Shown piece by piece: positions 51,463 through 59,637 of a stretch of DNA of 64,000 bases (position 1 is the stretch's first letter; each line of letters starts with the position of its first letter). The stretch covers positions 1 through 64,000 of the forward strand of contig NZ_JBGAFX010000006.1 in NCBI RefSeq assembly GCF_044227025.1, read 5' to 3'. The notes under the pieces were generated by a model. The model searched no databases. It saw only the letters and a program-made list of their open reading frames with translations, and was not told where the DNA came from. The stretch comes from Dokdonella_A sp044227025 (GTDB lineage Bacteria; Pseudomonadota; Gammaproteobacteria; Xanthomonadales; Rhodanobacteraceae). Made by a program: the position numbers and the translations under genes.

Positions 51463-52170
51463 TCAGTTCACGATGCAGGAGACCGTCTGGCCCAGCGGGT
51501 TGACGTAGTTGGGCCTGTGGTTCAGAGCGACAGCACTGATCGACGGCTGGGTGTGACCCGGGCACGTCACCGACGCGGTCGCCTGCGCCGTGCAGCCGCG
51601 CTGCGCGTTGTAGGCGGTCGCAATGGCGGCGGTGGCGCCGCTCTTCGTGTCGGACTGCGAAGCCACGGTCGTGCCATTGCGATCCTGCACGTCGGCCGTC
51701 GCCTTGTTGGTCGTGGCGATGATCGGGTTGGTCGCATTCGACGCCTTGGCGCTGGCGCCGTAGTCGTTGCCCGGGAAGCCGCCCGCGAGCGCCTGCGCGC
51801 GCAGCGGACCGGTCGCGCCATTGATCGGCCCATTGCAGTCGCCGCCGACGTCCTGGTTCTTCGGCTCCGGCGCGCTCAGCGTCTCGATGAGGTCGTCGAA
51901 GGCGGAATGCGTTGCCTTGCCGGACTTCGCGACCGGAACGCGCGCGCGCAGGTCGAGCAGCTTCTGCAGCAGCGCGCGATGGCCGGCCGGCGACACGGCG
52001 ACATACGCCTCGCCATCGTCGCCGACGCGTGCGTACAGGCCGTCGCTCACCTGCGTCAGCGAGCCTTCGACGCCGTACAGGCGCGCCGGATCGTACGAAA
52101 AGTCCTGCGCGGACGCGGCACCGGCGAACGTGCCGACGAGCAGGGCGAGGGAAAGGATGCGGAATTTCAT
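51463..52170 (-). CDS. Exported protein of unknown function, 235 aa
   Basis: Signal peptide MKFRILSLALLVGTFAGAAS. The mature N half is helical (YGVEGSLTQVSDGLYARVGD, ALLQKLLDLRARVPVAKSGK). The C half is Asn/Thr/Ala-rich (NDYGASAKASNATNPIIATT, NKATADVQDRNGTTVAS) with two cysteine pairs (QRGCTAQATASVTCPGH and a C-terminal QTVSCIVN). It recalls cell-surface or phage-tail-like low-complexity domains; no family named. GGAGAC precedes the ATG. It lies upstream of the G1 peptidase, so it could be a substrate, partner or inhibitor. Confidence 0.6.
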   Translation of the reverse strand: MKFRILSLALLVGTFAGAASAQDFSYDPARLYGVEGSLTQVSDGLYARVGDDGEAYVAVSPAGHRALLQKLLDLRARVPVAKSGKATHSAFDDLIETLSAPEPKNQDVGGDCNGPINGATGPLRAQALAGGFPGNDYGASAKASNATNPIIATTNKATADVQDRNGTTVASQSDTKSGATAAIATAYNAQRGCTAQATASVTCPGHTQPSISAVALNHRPNYVNPLGQTVSCIVN

Positions 52171-52286
52171 TTCGGGTGTCTCCAGTAGGGGAATGTGCAG
52201 GCGCAACGTCGCCGCGCATGCGGCGACGTCCGGCCTGCCATCAACTACGCGCCGAAAGCGGCAGGACCGGGCCACTGGGAAAAAAA

Positions 52287-52312
52287 GGGAACGGAGGAAT
52301 TTTCCGATTGAA
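52287..52312 (+). repeat. 26-bp hairpin element, copy at 52.3 kb
   Basis: GGGA then ACGGAGGAATTTTCCGATTG and AA, after a long A-run. The last recognised copy. It lies between the divergent 235-residue gene and the adhesin and is followed within 11 bp by a thioredoxin remnant. Confidence 0.85.
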
Positions 52313-52322
52313 TCGCAGCATG

Positions 52323-52580
52323 ATGGCCGAGCAACACGATGCAGGCGAACGGTGTGGTCCGGGCAAGGCGCGCGCGCCGCCCGCGAACGACTGCGACGCA
52401 GTACGACGGGCGCCTGAAGATTGCGAAGGTCGATCTCGACGGGAATCGGAAGAGCGCTTGCCTGCGGCGTGCGCCCGGCGCCGACGATGCTGTTCACGGG
52501 TGGCACGGTGCAGGCCGCGCAGAAGGGTCTTGTTTCGAACTCGGGTTCGCGCCAGTCGACGACGACGAGGACGCCGCGAC
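52323..52580 (+). pseudogene. Scrambled thioredoxin copy with frameshifts
   Basis: Starts MAEQHDAGERCGPGK, a leader joined to a decayed CGPC site. Then, in changing frames, come YDGRLKIAKVDLDGN, RPAPTMLFTGGTVQAAQKGL and a decayed C terminus. These track YGGRLNIAKVDLDKN and SAPTMLLFKGGTVQ of the intact copy in order. At least one internal deletion and two frameshifts make it inactive. It is the main content of the 52171-52814 spacer; the rest shows no gene. Confidence 0.7.
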
Positions 52581-52814
52581 AGCGCGTTCAACCTGCCTTG
52601 TCGCGACTACGCGGGCGGACGGTGTCGGGCAGAGGCGACGTAGAGCGGACAAAGGAAGCGCGCGCGTCCGCTTGACTTGCGACCCGGGTAGGGAAATCCT
52701 GCCCATCGGCTGAGTCGTGTGGTGGGGACCGCAGGCGTCGACGGCAGGTGCGACCAGGCGTCGCTGGCATCAGCACGCACAGTCGCGGATTCAGGGCTCT
52801 TCCAGGGGAAAGCA

Positions 52815-55800
52815 ATGCGGATCGCGACATCTCGTTCGGCACGGCCGGGCGCACGGCTTGTTGGTGCGACTCGCATGGCGGCTGACAGGGTCACGCGCCG
52901 GCCACCTCGCGGCAGCGCAACGATCCTGATCGCGTGCACGGCAGCGATCCTGCTGCTGGCGCCGCCGCCGGGGTGGGCATCGAGCCTCTACAGCTGGTCC
53001 GGTGCCGCCAGCGCGCTGTGGTCGAACCCGTCCAACTGGACGCCGAACGGTGTACCCGCCGATGGGGATACGCTCGCGTTTCCTTCCGGCGCCAGCAACC
53101 TCACCAACACGAACGACCTCGCCGCCTCCACGTCGTTCGTCAGCATGGTATTCAACGGCAGCGGCTACACGCTCAACGGCAACGGCATCGTGTTGACCAG
53201 TTCGCTGTCCGCCACGGTGGGTGGTGCAACGACCGTCAACCTGCCGATCAACGTCGCCACCAACGCGGTGACGTTCAATGCCTATGACCTCACGCTTGGC
53301 GGCAGCCTCAGCGGCAGCGGTCCGATCACGATCAGTCCCACCGGTGGCAACGGCGTGCATATCGCCGCATCGGGCAGCTACAGCGGCACGATCACCGCCA
53401 ACGGACACCTGCAGCTCGGCGCGGTCTCGCTGCCCATCGCGGCCATCGCCAGCAGCAACATCCTGCGCCTCGACGGTACCTCGCTGCCGGCGACTGCGGT
53501 GACGCATGGCGGCAGCAGTTATGCGTTGAACGGCTACGGCACGATCGGCGCGCTGACCGCAACCGGTCCGGTCTTTCCCGCGGACAGCTATTCGTGCGGC
53601 AACGCCACCGCGAGGCAGCTCAACACCGGCAATTTGAATTTGAACGGCATGGGCTGCTTCGCGTTGAACGGCGCCGGAGCGGGAACCGGCTACAGCCAAC
53701 TCAACGTGGCGGGCACGGTGTCGCTGGGTGCGGCGTCGTCGCTCAACCTCAGCCTGTCGCCGAGCTTCGTTCCCGCGCAAGGGCAGTCGTTCGTGTTGAT
53801 CAACAACGACGGCGCCGATCCGGTGAGCGGGATCTTCAACGGCCTGCCCGAAGGCAGCGTCGTCACGTTGAACTCGGTCTACCAGTTCACCGTCAGCTAT
53901 GTCGGCGGCAGCGGCAACGATGTGGTGTTGACCTGCACGGTCGCGCCGCACGCGTGGACCGGTGCGACCAGTGCGTTGTGGTCCAACCCGAACAACTGGA
54001 ATCCGGCGACGGTGCCGCAAGCCGGCGACACGCTGCTGTTTCCTTCGGGCGCGGCCAACCTCACGAACACGAACGACCTCGCGCCCTTCACGTCGTTCGT
54101 CAACCTGGTATTCGGCGGCAACGGCTACACGCTCAACGGCAACGGCATCGTGCTGACCACGGCGATCTCCGCGACGGTGGGCAGCACGACGATCAACCTG
54201 CCGATCAACGTCGGCATCAATGCGGTGACGCTCGACGCCTATGACCTCACGCTCGGTGGCAGCCTCAGCGGCACCGGTCCGATCACGATCAGCCCCACCG
54301 GCGGATACGGCGTGCATATCGCCGCATCGGGCAGCTACAGCGGCACGATCACCGCCAACGGACACCTGCAGCTCGGCGCGGTCTCGCTGCCCATTGCGGC
54401 CATCGCCAGCAGCAACATCCTGCGCCTCGACGGTACCTCGCTGCCGGCGACCGCGGTGACGCATGGCGGCAGCAGTTATGCGTTGAACGGTTACGGCACG
54501 ATCGGCGCGCTGACCGCGACCGGTCCTGTCTTTCCCGCGGACAGCTATTCGTGCGGCAACGCCAGCGCGAGGCAGCTCAACACCGGCAATTTGAATTTGA
54601 ACGGCCCGGGCTGCTTCGCGTTGAACGGCGTCGGAGCGGGAACCGGCTACAGCCAACTCAACGTGGCGGGCACGGTGTCGCTGGGAGCCGCGTCGTCGCT
54701 CAACCTCAGCCTGTCGCCGAGCTTCGTTCCTGCGCAAGGGCAGTCGTTCGTGTTGATCAACAACGACGGCGCCGATCCGGTAAGCGGGATCTTCAACGGC
54801 CTGCCCGAAGGCAGCGTCGTCACGCTGAACTCGGTCTACCAGTTCGCCGTGAGCTATGTCGGCGGCAGCGGCAATGACGTGGTGCTGACCTGCACGGTCG
54901 CGCCGCACGCGTGGACCGGTGCGACCAGTGCGTTGTGGTCCAATCCGAACAACTGGAGCCCGGCGACGGTGCCGCAAGCCGGCGACACGCTGCTGTTTCC
55001 TTCGGGCGCGGCCAACCTCACGAACACGAACGACCTCGCGCCCTTCACGTCGTTCGTCAACCTGGTATTCGGCGGCAACGGCTACACGCTCAACGGCAAC
55101 GGCATCGTGCTGACCACGGCGATCTCCGCGACGGTGGGCAGCACGACGATCAATCTGCCGATCAACGTCGGCATCAATGCCGTGACGTTCGACGCCTATG
55201 ACCTCGTGCTCGGTGGCGGCCTCAGCGGCACCGGTCCGATCACCGTCAGTTCCACCGGCGGATACGGCGTGCACATCGCCGCATCGGGCAGCTACAGCGG
55301 CACGTTCACCGGCAATGGACCCTTGCGCTTCGACGCAGTCTCGCTGCCGGCGACGGCCATCGCCAGCAACAGCATCCTGCGCCTGGACGGAGCGTCGCTG
55401 CCCGCAACCGCGGTGACTCACAACGGCGGACCTTACGCCCTCAACGGCTACGGCACGATCGGCACGCTGACCGCGACCGGTGCGGTATTTCCCGGCGGCA
55501 GCTATTCGTGTGGCAGCGGCAGCAGCGCAGGCCAGATCAACACCGGCAACCTGAGCCTGGGCGGCCAGGGCTGCTTCGCGTTGAACGGCGCCGCGGTGGG
55601 AACCGGCTACAGCCAGCTCAACGTGGCGGGCACGGTGTCGCTGGGTGCCGGCTCTTCGCTCAATGTCAGCCTGTCGCCGAGTTTCATACCGGCGCTGGGG
55701 CAGCCGTTCGTGCTGATCAACAACGACGGCGCCGATCCGGTGAACGGGATCTTCAATGGCCTGCCCGAAGGCAGCGTCGTCACGTTGAATTCGGTCTACC

Positions 55801-56777
55801 AGTTTGTCCTCAGCTATGTCGGCGGCAGCGGCAACGATGTGGTGCTCACTTCGTTGAACGGACTGCCCCTGCCCACGGTGGCGCTGGTGTCCTCGCTGAA
55901 CCCGTCGACGCCGGGCCAGAACGTCACGTTCACGGCAACCGTAGCGGGATCCGGTCCGGTGCCGACGGGAACGGTGACCTTCCTGGATGGTTTCAGCACG
56001 CTCGCAAGCTCCCCACTCAATGGCAGTGGCGTCGCGACGTACTCGACGACGTTGCTCGGCGTCGGCACGCATTCCATATCCGCGCAGTACAACAGCGACG
56101 CGAACTACGGCGGCGCTGTTTCGTCCACGTTGGCCCAGGTGGTCGGACAAGCGAGCCAGTTCCTCACGTTCGTTCCGCCACCGATCGTGACCGTCGGCGG
56201 CACCGGCACCGTCCTCGCCACCAGCGCGAATCCGAATTCCGGCAACCCGATCCAGTACTCGACGCTGTCCCCGGATTGTTCGGTGAATTCCTCCAGCGGT
56301 GTCGTCGCCGGCCTCCAGGTCGGCTCGAACAACTGCACCATCACGGCCAGCCAGGCGGGCAACGCCAATTACCTCGCAGGCACGGCATCGCAGATCTTGA
56401 GTATCACCAAGGTGACGTCCTCGCTCGGTCTCGTCAGCACGTGCATGCTCACGTTCGTCGAGTCGCAGCCGTTCACCTTCAGTGCGGCGGTGACCGGATT
56501 GAGCCCGACCGGGACGGTCACCTTCGACGACGGCAATTTCCAGACCTTGTGCTCGAGCGTCCCGTTGTCGGCCGGAACGGCAACCTGCACCAGCAGCGCG
56601 CTCGCCTCTCCGAGCGCTACCGCAACCACCTACCTGCTGGGTGCCGGCTACAGCGGGGATGGCAACAATACCGCCAGCACGGCATCCGTCCCGCTCACTG
56701 TCGTCGTGCTGAGCGCAGCCGATGTCGTGTTCCGCAACGGTTTCGACTCCGCGACGGCGCAGTGCCCGGCGGAGTGA
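52815..56777 (+). CDS. Large exported adhesin-like protein with three tandem repeats
   Basis: A 1320-residue protein. A long N-terminal basic segment precedes the signal core (TILIACTAAILLLAPPPGWA). Three near-identical repeats of about 319-320 residues follow, each starting W(T/S)GA(T/A)SALWSNP and containing GYTLNGNGIVLT, SGSYSGT and NDGADPV-GIFNGLPEGSVV, an autotransporter-type beta-helix pattern. Next are Ig-like/Big_3-type domains (PSTPGQNVTFTATVAGSGP, GTVTFLDGFSTLASSPLNGS). It ends AADVVFRNGFDSATAQCPAE, the shared tail plus ten residues. AGGGGAAAGCA before the ATG at 52815 supports the start. Probably on the surface; no beta-barrel domain is present. Confidence 0.78.
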   Translation: MRIATSRSARPGARLVGATRMAADRVTRRPPRGSATILIACTAAILLLAPPPGWASSLYSWSGAASALWSNPSNWTPNGVPADGDTLAFPSGASNLTNTNDLAASTSFVSMVFNGSGYTLNGNGIVLTSSLSATVGGATTVNLPINVATNAVTFNAYDLTLGGSLSGSGPITISPTGGNGVHIAASGSYSGTITANGHLQLGAVSLPIAAIASSNILRLDGTSLPATAVTHGGSSYALNGYGTIGALTATGPVFPADSYSCGNATARQLNTGNLNLNGMGCFALNGAGAGTGYSQLNVAGTVSLGAASSLNLSLSPSFVPAQGQSFVLINNDGADPVSGIFNGLPEGSVVTLNSVYQFTVSYVGGSGNDVVLTCTVAPHAWTGATSALWSNPNNWNPATVPQAGDTLLFPSGAANLTNTNDLAPFTSFVNLVFGGNGYTLNGNGIVLTTAISATVGSTTINLPINVGINAVTLDAYDLTLGGSLSGTGPITISPTGGYGVHIAASGSYSGTITANGHLQLGAVSLPIAAIASSNILRLDGTSLPATAVTHGGSSYALNGYGTIGALTATGPVFPADSYSCGNASARQLNTGNLNLNGPGCFALNGVGAGTGYSQLNVAGTVSLGAASSLNLSLSPSFVPAQGQSFVLINNDGADPVSGIFNGLPEGSVVTLNSVYQFAVSYVGGSGNDVVLTCTVAPHAWTGATSALWSNPNNWSPATVPQAGDTLLFPSGAANLTNTNDLAPFTSFVNLVFGGNGYTLNGNGIVLTTAISATVGSTTINLPINVGINAVTFDAYDLVLGGGLSGTGPITVSSTGGYGVHIAASGSYSGTFTGNGPLRFDAVSLPATAIASNSILRLDGASLPATAVTHNGGPYALNGYGTIGTLTATGAVFPGGSYSCGSGSSAGQINTGNLSLGGQGCFALNGAAVGTGYSQLNVAGTVSLGAGSSLNVSLSPSFIPALGQPFVLINNDGADPVNGIFNGLPEGSVVTLNSVYQFVLSYVGGSGNDVVLTSLNGLPLPTVALVSSLNPSTPGQNVTFTATVAGSGPVPTGTVTFLDGFSTLASSPLNGSGVATYSTTLLGVGTHSISAQYNSDANYGGAVSSTLAQVVGQASQFLTFVPPPIVTVGGTGTVLATSANPNSGNPIQYSTLSPDCSVNSSSGVVAGLQVGSNNCTITASQAGNANYLAGTASQILSITKVTSSLGLVSTCMLTFVESQPFTFSAAVTGLSPTGTVTFDDGNFQTLCSSVPLSAGTATCTSSALASPSATATTYLLGAGYSGDGNNTASTASVPLTVVVLSAADVVFRNGFDSATAQCPAE
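52995..55857 (+). repeat. Three tandem 957-960-bp DNA repeats inside the adhesin gene
   Basis: Units begin at 52995, 53955 and 54912 (the codon for W of WSG or WTG). Units 1 and 2 differ in length by one codon from units 2 and 3. Units 2 and 3 are nearly identical over long stretches at the DNA level, including silent positions; unit 3 diverges in its second half. Recent duplication or gene conversion is indicated. Confidence 0.85.
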
Positions 56778-57088
56778 GCGCAAGGGTGAATAGATATGCC
56801 GTGCCGCGCGCATCGCGCGACACGGCGCAGCGGATCGAACGGGTGCGGCGACGCAGGCCGTACCCGATGGCGAATGCCCGCGTTTGTGAACGGACCCGTG
56901 CCGGACCATCTTCGCCGCGGTTTGGCGCACAACCCGGGTGTTATAGTGCGGCACCATCCCGAGCCATTCGAAGCCAACGGACACCGCTGATCGGCGGCGA
57001 TTCGTATCCTGGTCGCATCGACCTCCCGCTTCGTATCGGCCGTCCCCCTTGCGCCTGATCTCGCAAGTTCCACGAGACAGGCCATTCC
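56778..57088. other. Spacer after the adhesin gene
   Basis: 311 bp with no gene. TATAGT at about 56942, preceded by TTTGGC about 15 bp upstream, could be a weak promoter for the small genes at 57.1 kb. No terminator hairpin is obvious. Confidence 0.3.
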
Positions 57089-57439
57089 ATGCATGCAATT
57101 CATTCCGACCAGCGCCGCGTGCGCTGTTTCGCCACGTTTGAAGCATCCGCGCGCGCCGAGGACATCCGCACGCTCGTCGCCGGGTGGCACGCGGCCGTGC
57201 GCATCGAACGCTTGCCGGATTCGCCGCTCGGGCTCGACGGGTTCGACATCTGCGCCGACGAGAACGATCTGAAGGCTGCGGTGGAGAACACGAGTGCGGT
57301 GCTGCTCGCGCTGGACGCAGCCGCAGAGCGCGGTGCGTTGAGCGACTTCCGCGTGCTTCCCGGCGCGCGCATCCCGAACACGGGGGCCGGCAGGCTGCGC
57401 TGGAAAACCTGCACGCGTTATCGGAGGTACGTGCAATGA
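57089..57439 (+). CDS. Small unknown protein, first of an overlapping pair
   Basis: 116 residues, no signal peptide. It looks like a compact alpha/beta domain (RRVRCFATFEASARAEDIRT, LDGFDICADENDLKAAVENT) and ends in a basic tail (GRLRWKTCTRYRRYVQ). No family recognised and no clear ribosome site. Its stop overlaps the start of the next gene (ATGA). Such pairs can be toxin-antitoxin or regulator-partner systems, but nothing here proves that. Confidence 0.45.
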   Translation: MHAIHSDQRRVRCFATFEASARAEDIRTLVAGWHAAVRIERLPDSPLGLDGFDICADENDLKAAVENTSAVLLALDAAAERGALSDFRVLPGARIPNTGAGRLRWKTCTRYRRYVQ

Positions 57440-57648
57440 CCGCCAATGCCGTCGCATGGGGTATCGCCAGGGACCGCCTGCCGCAGATGGGGGCGATGGT
57501 CTACTTCTCCCTTCGCGACGAATGCCAGGCGCGCCGAGGATGCTTCGACAAGCGTGGCTTCAACGACGTCGCGTCGGGCAACTATTACGCGCCGCACAGC
57601 GTCGAGTCGTGGCTGGTCAGAAGACGACAGGAACAACTCGCCGTTTGA
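57436..57648 (+). CDS. Small unknown protein, second of an overlapping pair
   Basis: 70 residues: MTANAVAWGIARDRLPQMGA, then FSLRDECQARRGCFDKRGFN and YYAPHSVESWLVRRRQ. It is basic, with two cysteines. It starts within the stop of the upstream gene. No family recognised. Its last codons (GAACAACTCGCCGTTTGA) have a slight likeness to the 26-bp element, probably by chance. Confidence 0.4.
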   Translation: MTANAVAWGIARDRLPQMGAMVYFSLRDECQARRGCFDKRGFNDVASGNYYAPHSVESWLVRRRQEQLAV

Positions 57649-57808
57649 AGCGGCAGTGCCGTCCTGCGCGCACTCGCGCGTGTCGCCGCGGGGTGTGGTG
57701 GCGGCGCGTCGCTGCATGGGTGGCCGACGGCTGTCGCATCGGAATGCAATCCCGCGCGGATCTTCGGCCAGGCAGTCCGGTTTCGATCGAGCACCTGCGG
57801 CCGCTGTG

Positions 57809-58051
57809 TCAACCGGGAATTTCGTGCGGGTCTTCGCCGTAGCTGAATTCGTTCTCGATCGAGCCGTCCTGGCGGTGGATCACGAGCTGGGCATTCGTTC
57901 CCACTTCGTGCAGGCGATGGGCGCGCGTCTGCCCGGCATCAATCGCCTCCTCCCGGGTGTCGAACGCGGAGATCGATCGACCGAGGTGCTGCAGATGCCA
58001 GCGGTCGTCGGCGTTGCGGTGGACCAGATGCATCACGTAGCGTCTACTCAT
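57809..58051 (-). CDS. DUF2188-like small protein
   Basis: 80 residues: RYVMHLVHRNADDRWHLQHL, then SISAFDTREEAIDAGQTRAH and LVIHRQDGSIENEFSYGED. This strand, W, strand, then (F/Y)xTxxEAIxxGR helix and vHxxDGxI pattern is that of DUF2188 proteins. Function unknown; cytoplasmic. The ATG at 58051 gives the family length. Confidence 0.7.
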   Translation of the reverse strand: MSRRYVMHLVHRNADDRWHLQHLGRSISAFDTREEAIDAGQTRAHRLHEVGTNAQLVIHRQDGSIENEFSYGEDPHEIPG

Positions 58052-58424
58052 GGGCGAACCCCAGTCAGGGTCACCAATGAACCACATGCATCGCACTGTG
58101 GACTGAACGCCGCCGTTTCGCGTTGCCGCGCGTTCAAGTCGGCGCGCGGTTCCAACCGCCAAGCCGGTCGTGGCGGCGGGTGAGGACCGGATCCAGCGTT
58201 CCAGTCATCGCCGCGTGGGCGCACGCCTGCAGCACGCGCATGCGCCGACGCGCGGCCACAACCCTCCTTCGCCGGAATGGAACACACCCCGGACCACAAC
58301 GGTGTCGACCGGGATGGCGCCTCGTGCGCGCGGTCGATGCCGCGCGACGTGACGGCGTGCGTGTCGTGCATGCGCCCGGAACATCGTTGTACGCATCGCC
58401 CACCTTCCGACGCAGGATTCTTCC
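58052..58424. other. Spacer upstream of the beta-helix gene at 58.4 kb
   Basis: 373 bp between divergent genes. No RNA or small gene recognised; frames are Arg/Pro-rich shadows. It must hold the two promoters. Confidence 0.3.
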
Positions 58425-59585
58425 GTGTTCGACATCGCCATCGTCCAGTCCACCGTCCACCGATCGCCGACCATCGCCCGGGGGCGAAGCCCGCGCGCGG
58501 CACTCGTGGGACACGGGGTCGTCCTCGCCACGGTCATCCTGCTCGGCGCGAGCAGCGGCGCGGCAGCGCAAACGCGGGTCGCCTGCGTCGGCAGCGCCGA
58601 AGAGCTGGCCGCGGCGTTGTCGGCCCTGTCGACATCGACCGGCGACAACGATGCGGACGACATCCGCATCCGCGTCGGTACCTACGCGGCGCCCGCGGGC
58701 GGGTGGGTCGGCAGCGTGTCGAACAACCATGACCTGTCGATCCGTGGAGGCTATGTCGATGCGGCATGCGCCGAACAGCGCATGGATGCATCGCTGACGG
58801 TGCTCGATGGTGGCGGCGTCGACGGCGTGCTGACCATCAACGCCAATGCCATACCGAACAGCGCGATCGTGATCAGTGGCCTGACGTTCCAGAATGGTCG
58901 CGGCTCGTCGCCGTTCCAGTCCAGCGCAGGCGGCCTCAAGATCGGCGACCCCGGTCCCGTCGCCGGCGGCAGTGTCCTCGTCGAGCGCAACATCTTCCGG
59001 CACAACATCGGCGTCGCGGGCCCCGGCGAACAGGCGGTCGGCGGCCTGCTCGTCGCGACCGATGGCCAGCCGCTGATCGTCCGCGGCAACCTGTTCGTCG
59101 ACAACGAGTCGCCGAACGCGAGTGCGGCGTACCTGTTCTCGAACAACGCCATCGATGTCGCCAACAACACGTTCGCACGCAACGTATCCACCGACACGCA
59201 GTTGACGCAGCGCGTGGTGCTGGACTACTTCACGTTCGGCGGTCTCAAGCTGGACAACAACATCTTCTGGGACAATTCGACCGCCGCCGGCATGGCGGAT
59301 ATCGACGTCAGCGGACAGTTCCGGCATGCGGACCTGCGCAACAACGACATCCAGTCGCTCGTCGGAACGCCGGTCACGTCGACGGGCGCGTTGAACATCT
59401 CGCCGGGATTCTCCGATGTCGACGACTTCCGCCTGTCGCCGTCGTCGCCGCTGATCGACGCGGGTGTCGACGCCATCGCAGGATCATCGGTCGTTGACCT
59501 CGATGGCGCGCAGCGCATCGACGGCGTGGCGATCGATCTCGGCGCCTACGAGAGCAACTACATTTTCGTCGCCGGATTCGAATAG
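58425..59585 (+). CDS. Exported beta-helix protein with GFE tail
   Basis: A 386-residue protein starting with GTG (AGGA about 8 bp before). A long basic N region precedes the signal core (GHGVVLATVILLGASSGAAA). It continues with CVGSAEELAAALSALSTSTG and RVGTYAAPAGGW, then beta-helix repeats (SGLTFQNGRG, VERNIFRHNIG, VRGNLFVDNES, DVANNTFARN). It ends SPLIDAGVDAIAGSSVVDLD, then IDLGAYESNYIFVAGFE with the shared tail as the last seven residues. Probably surface or secreted; no catalytic motif seen. Confidence 0.75.
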   Translation: MFDIAIVQSTVHRSPTIARGRSPRAALVGHGVVLATVILLGASSGAAAQTRVACVGSAEELAAALSALSTSTGDNDADDIRIRVGTYAAPAGGWVGSVSNNHDLSIRGGYVDAACAEQRMDASLTVLDGGGVDGVLTINANAIPNSAIVISGLTFQNGRGSSPFQSSAGGLKIGDPGPVAGGSVLVERNIFRHNIGVAGPGEQAVGGLLVATDGQPLIVRGNLFVDNESPNASAAYLFSNNAIDVANNTFARNVSTDTQLTQRVVLDYFTFGGLKLDNNIFWDNSTAAGMADIDVSGQFRHADLRNNDIQSLVGTPVTSTGALNISPGFSDVDDFRLSPSSPLIDAGVDAIAGSSVVDLDGAQRIDGVAIDLGAYESNYIFVAGFE

Positions 59586-59637
59586 GGCACGCGGCGAGCG
59601 ACGGCGCGCACTGCGCGTCGCAGGTGCGGCAGGCGGC

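Noticed and set aside
36666..52312. Integron attC sites and gene-cassette array
   Set aside because: The elements are short, lack the paired GTTRRRY/RYYYAAC core boxes of attC, and no integrase gene is visible. Genes between them are in both orientations.
52995..55857. CRISPR-like repeats
   Set aside because: The repeats are near 1 kb and in frame within one protein; no short repeats with spacers and no cas genes.
52791..57446. Open minus-strand frame of about 1550 codons opposite the adhesin
   Set aside because: Arg/Val/Asp-rich shadow of the repeat gene; no signal, motif or ribosome site. The + strand protein explains it.
57626..57649. Eighth copy of the 26-bp element
   Set aside because: Only the CCGTTTGAA end matches well and it lies within codons of a small gene; the hairpin core is missing.
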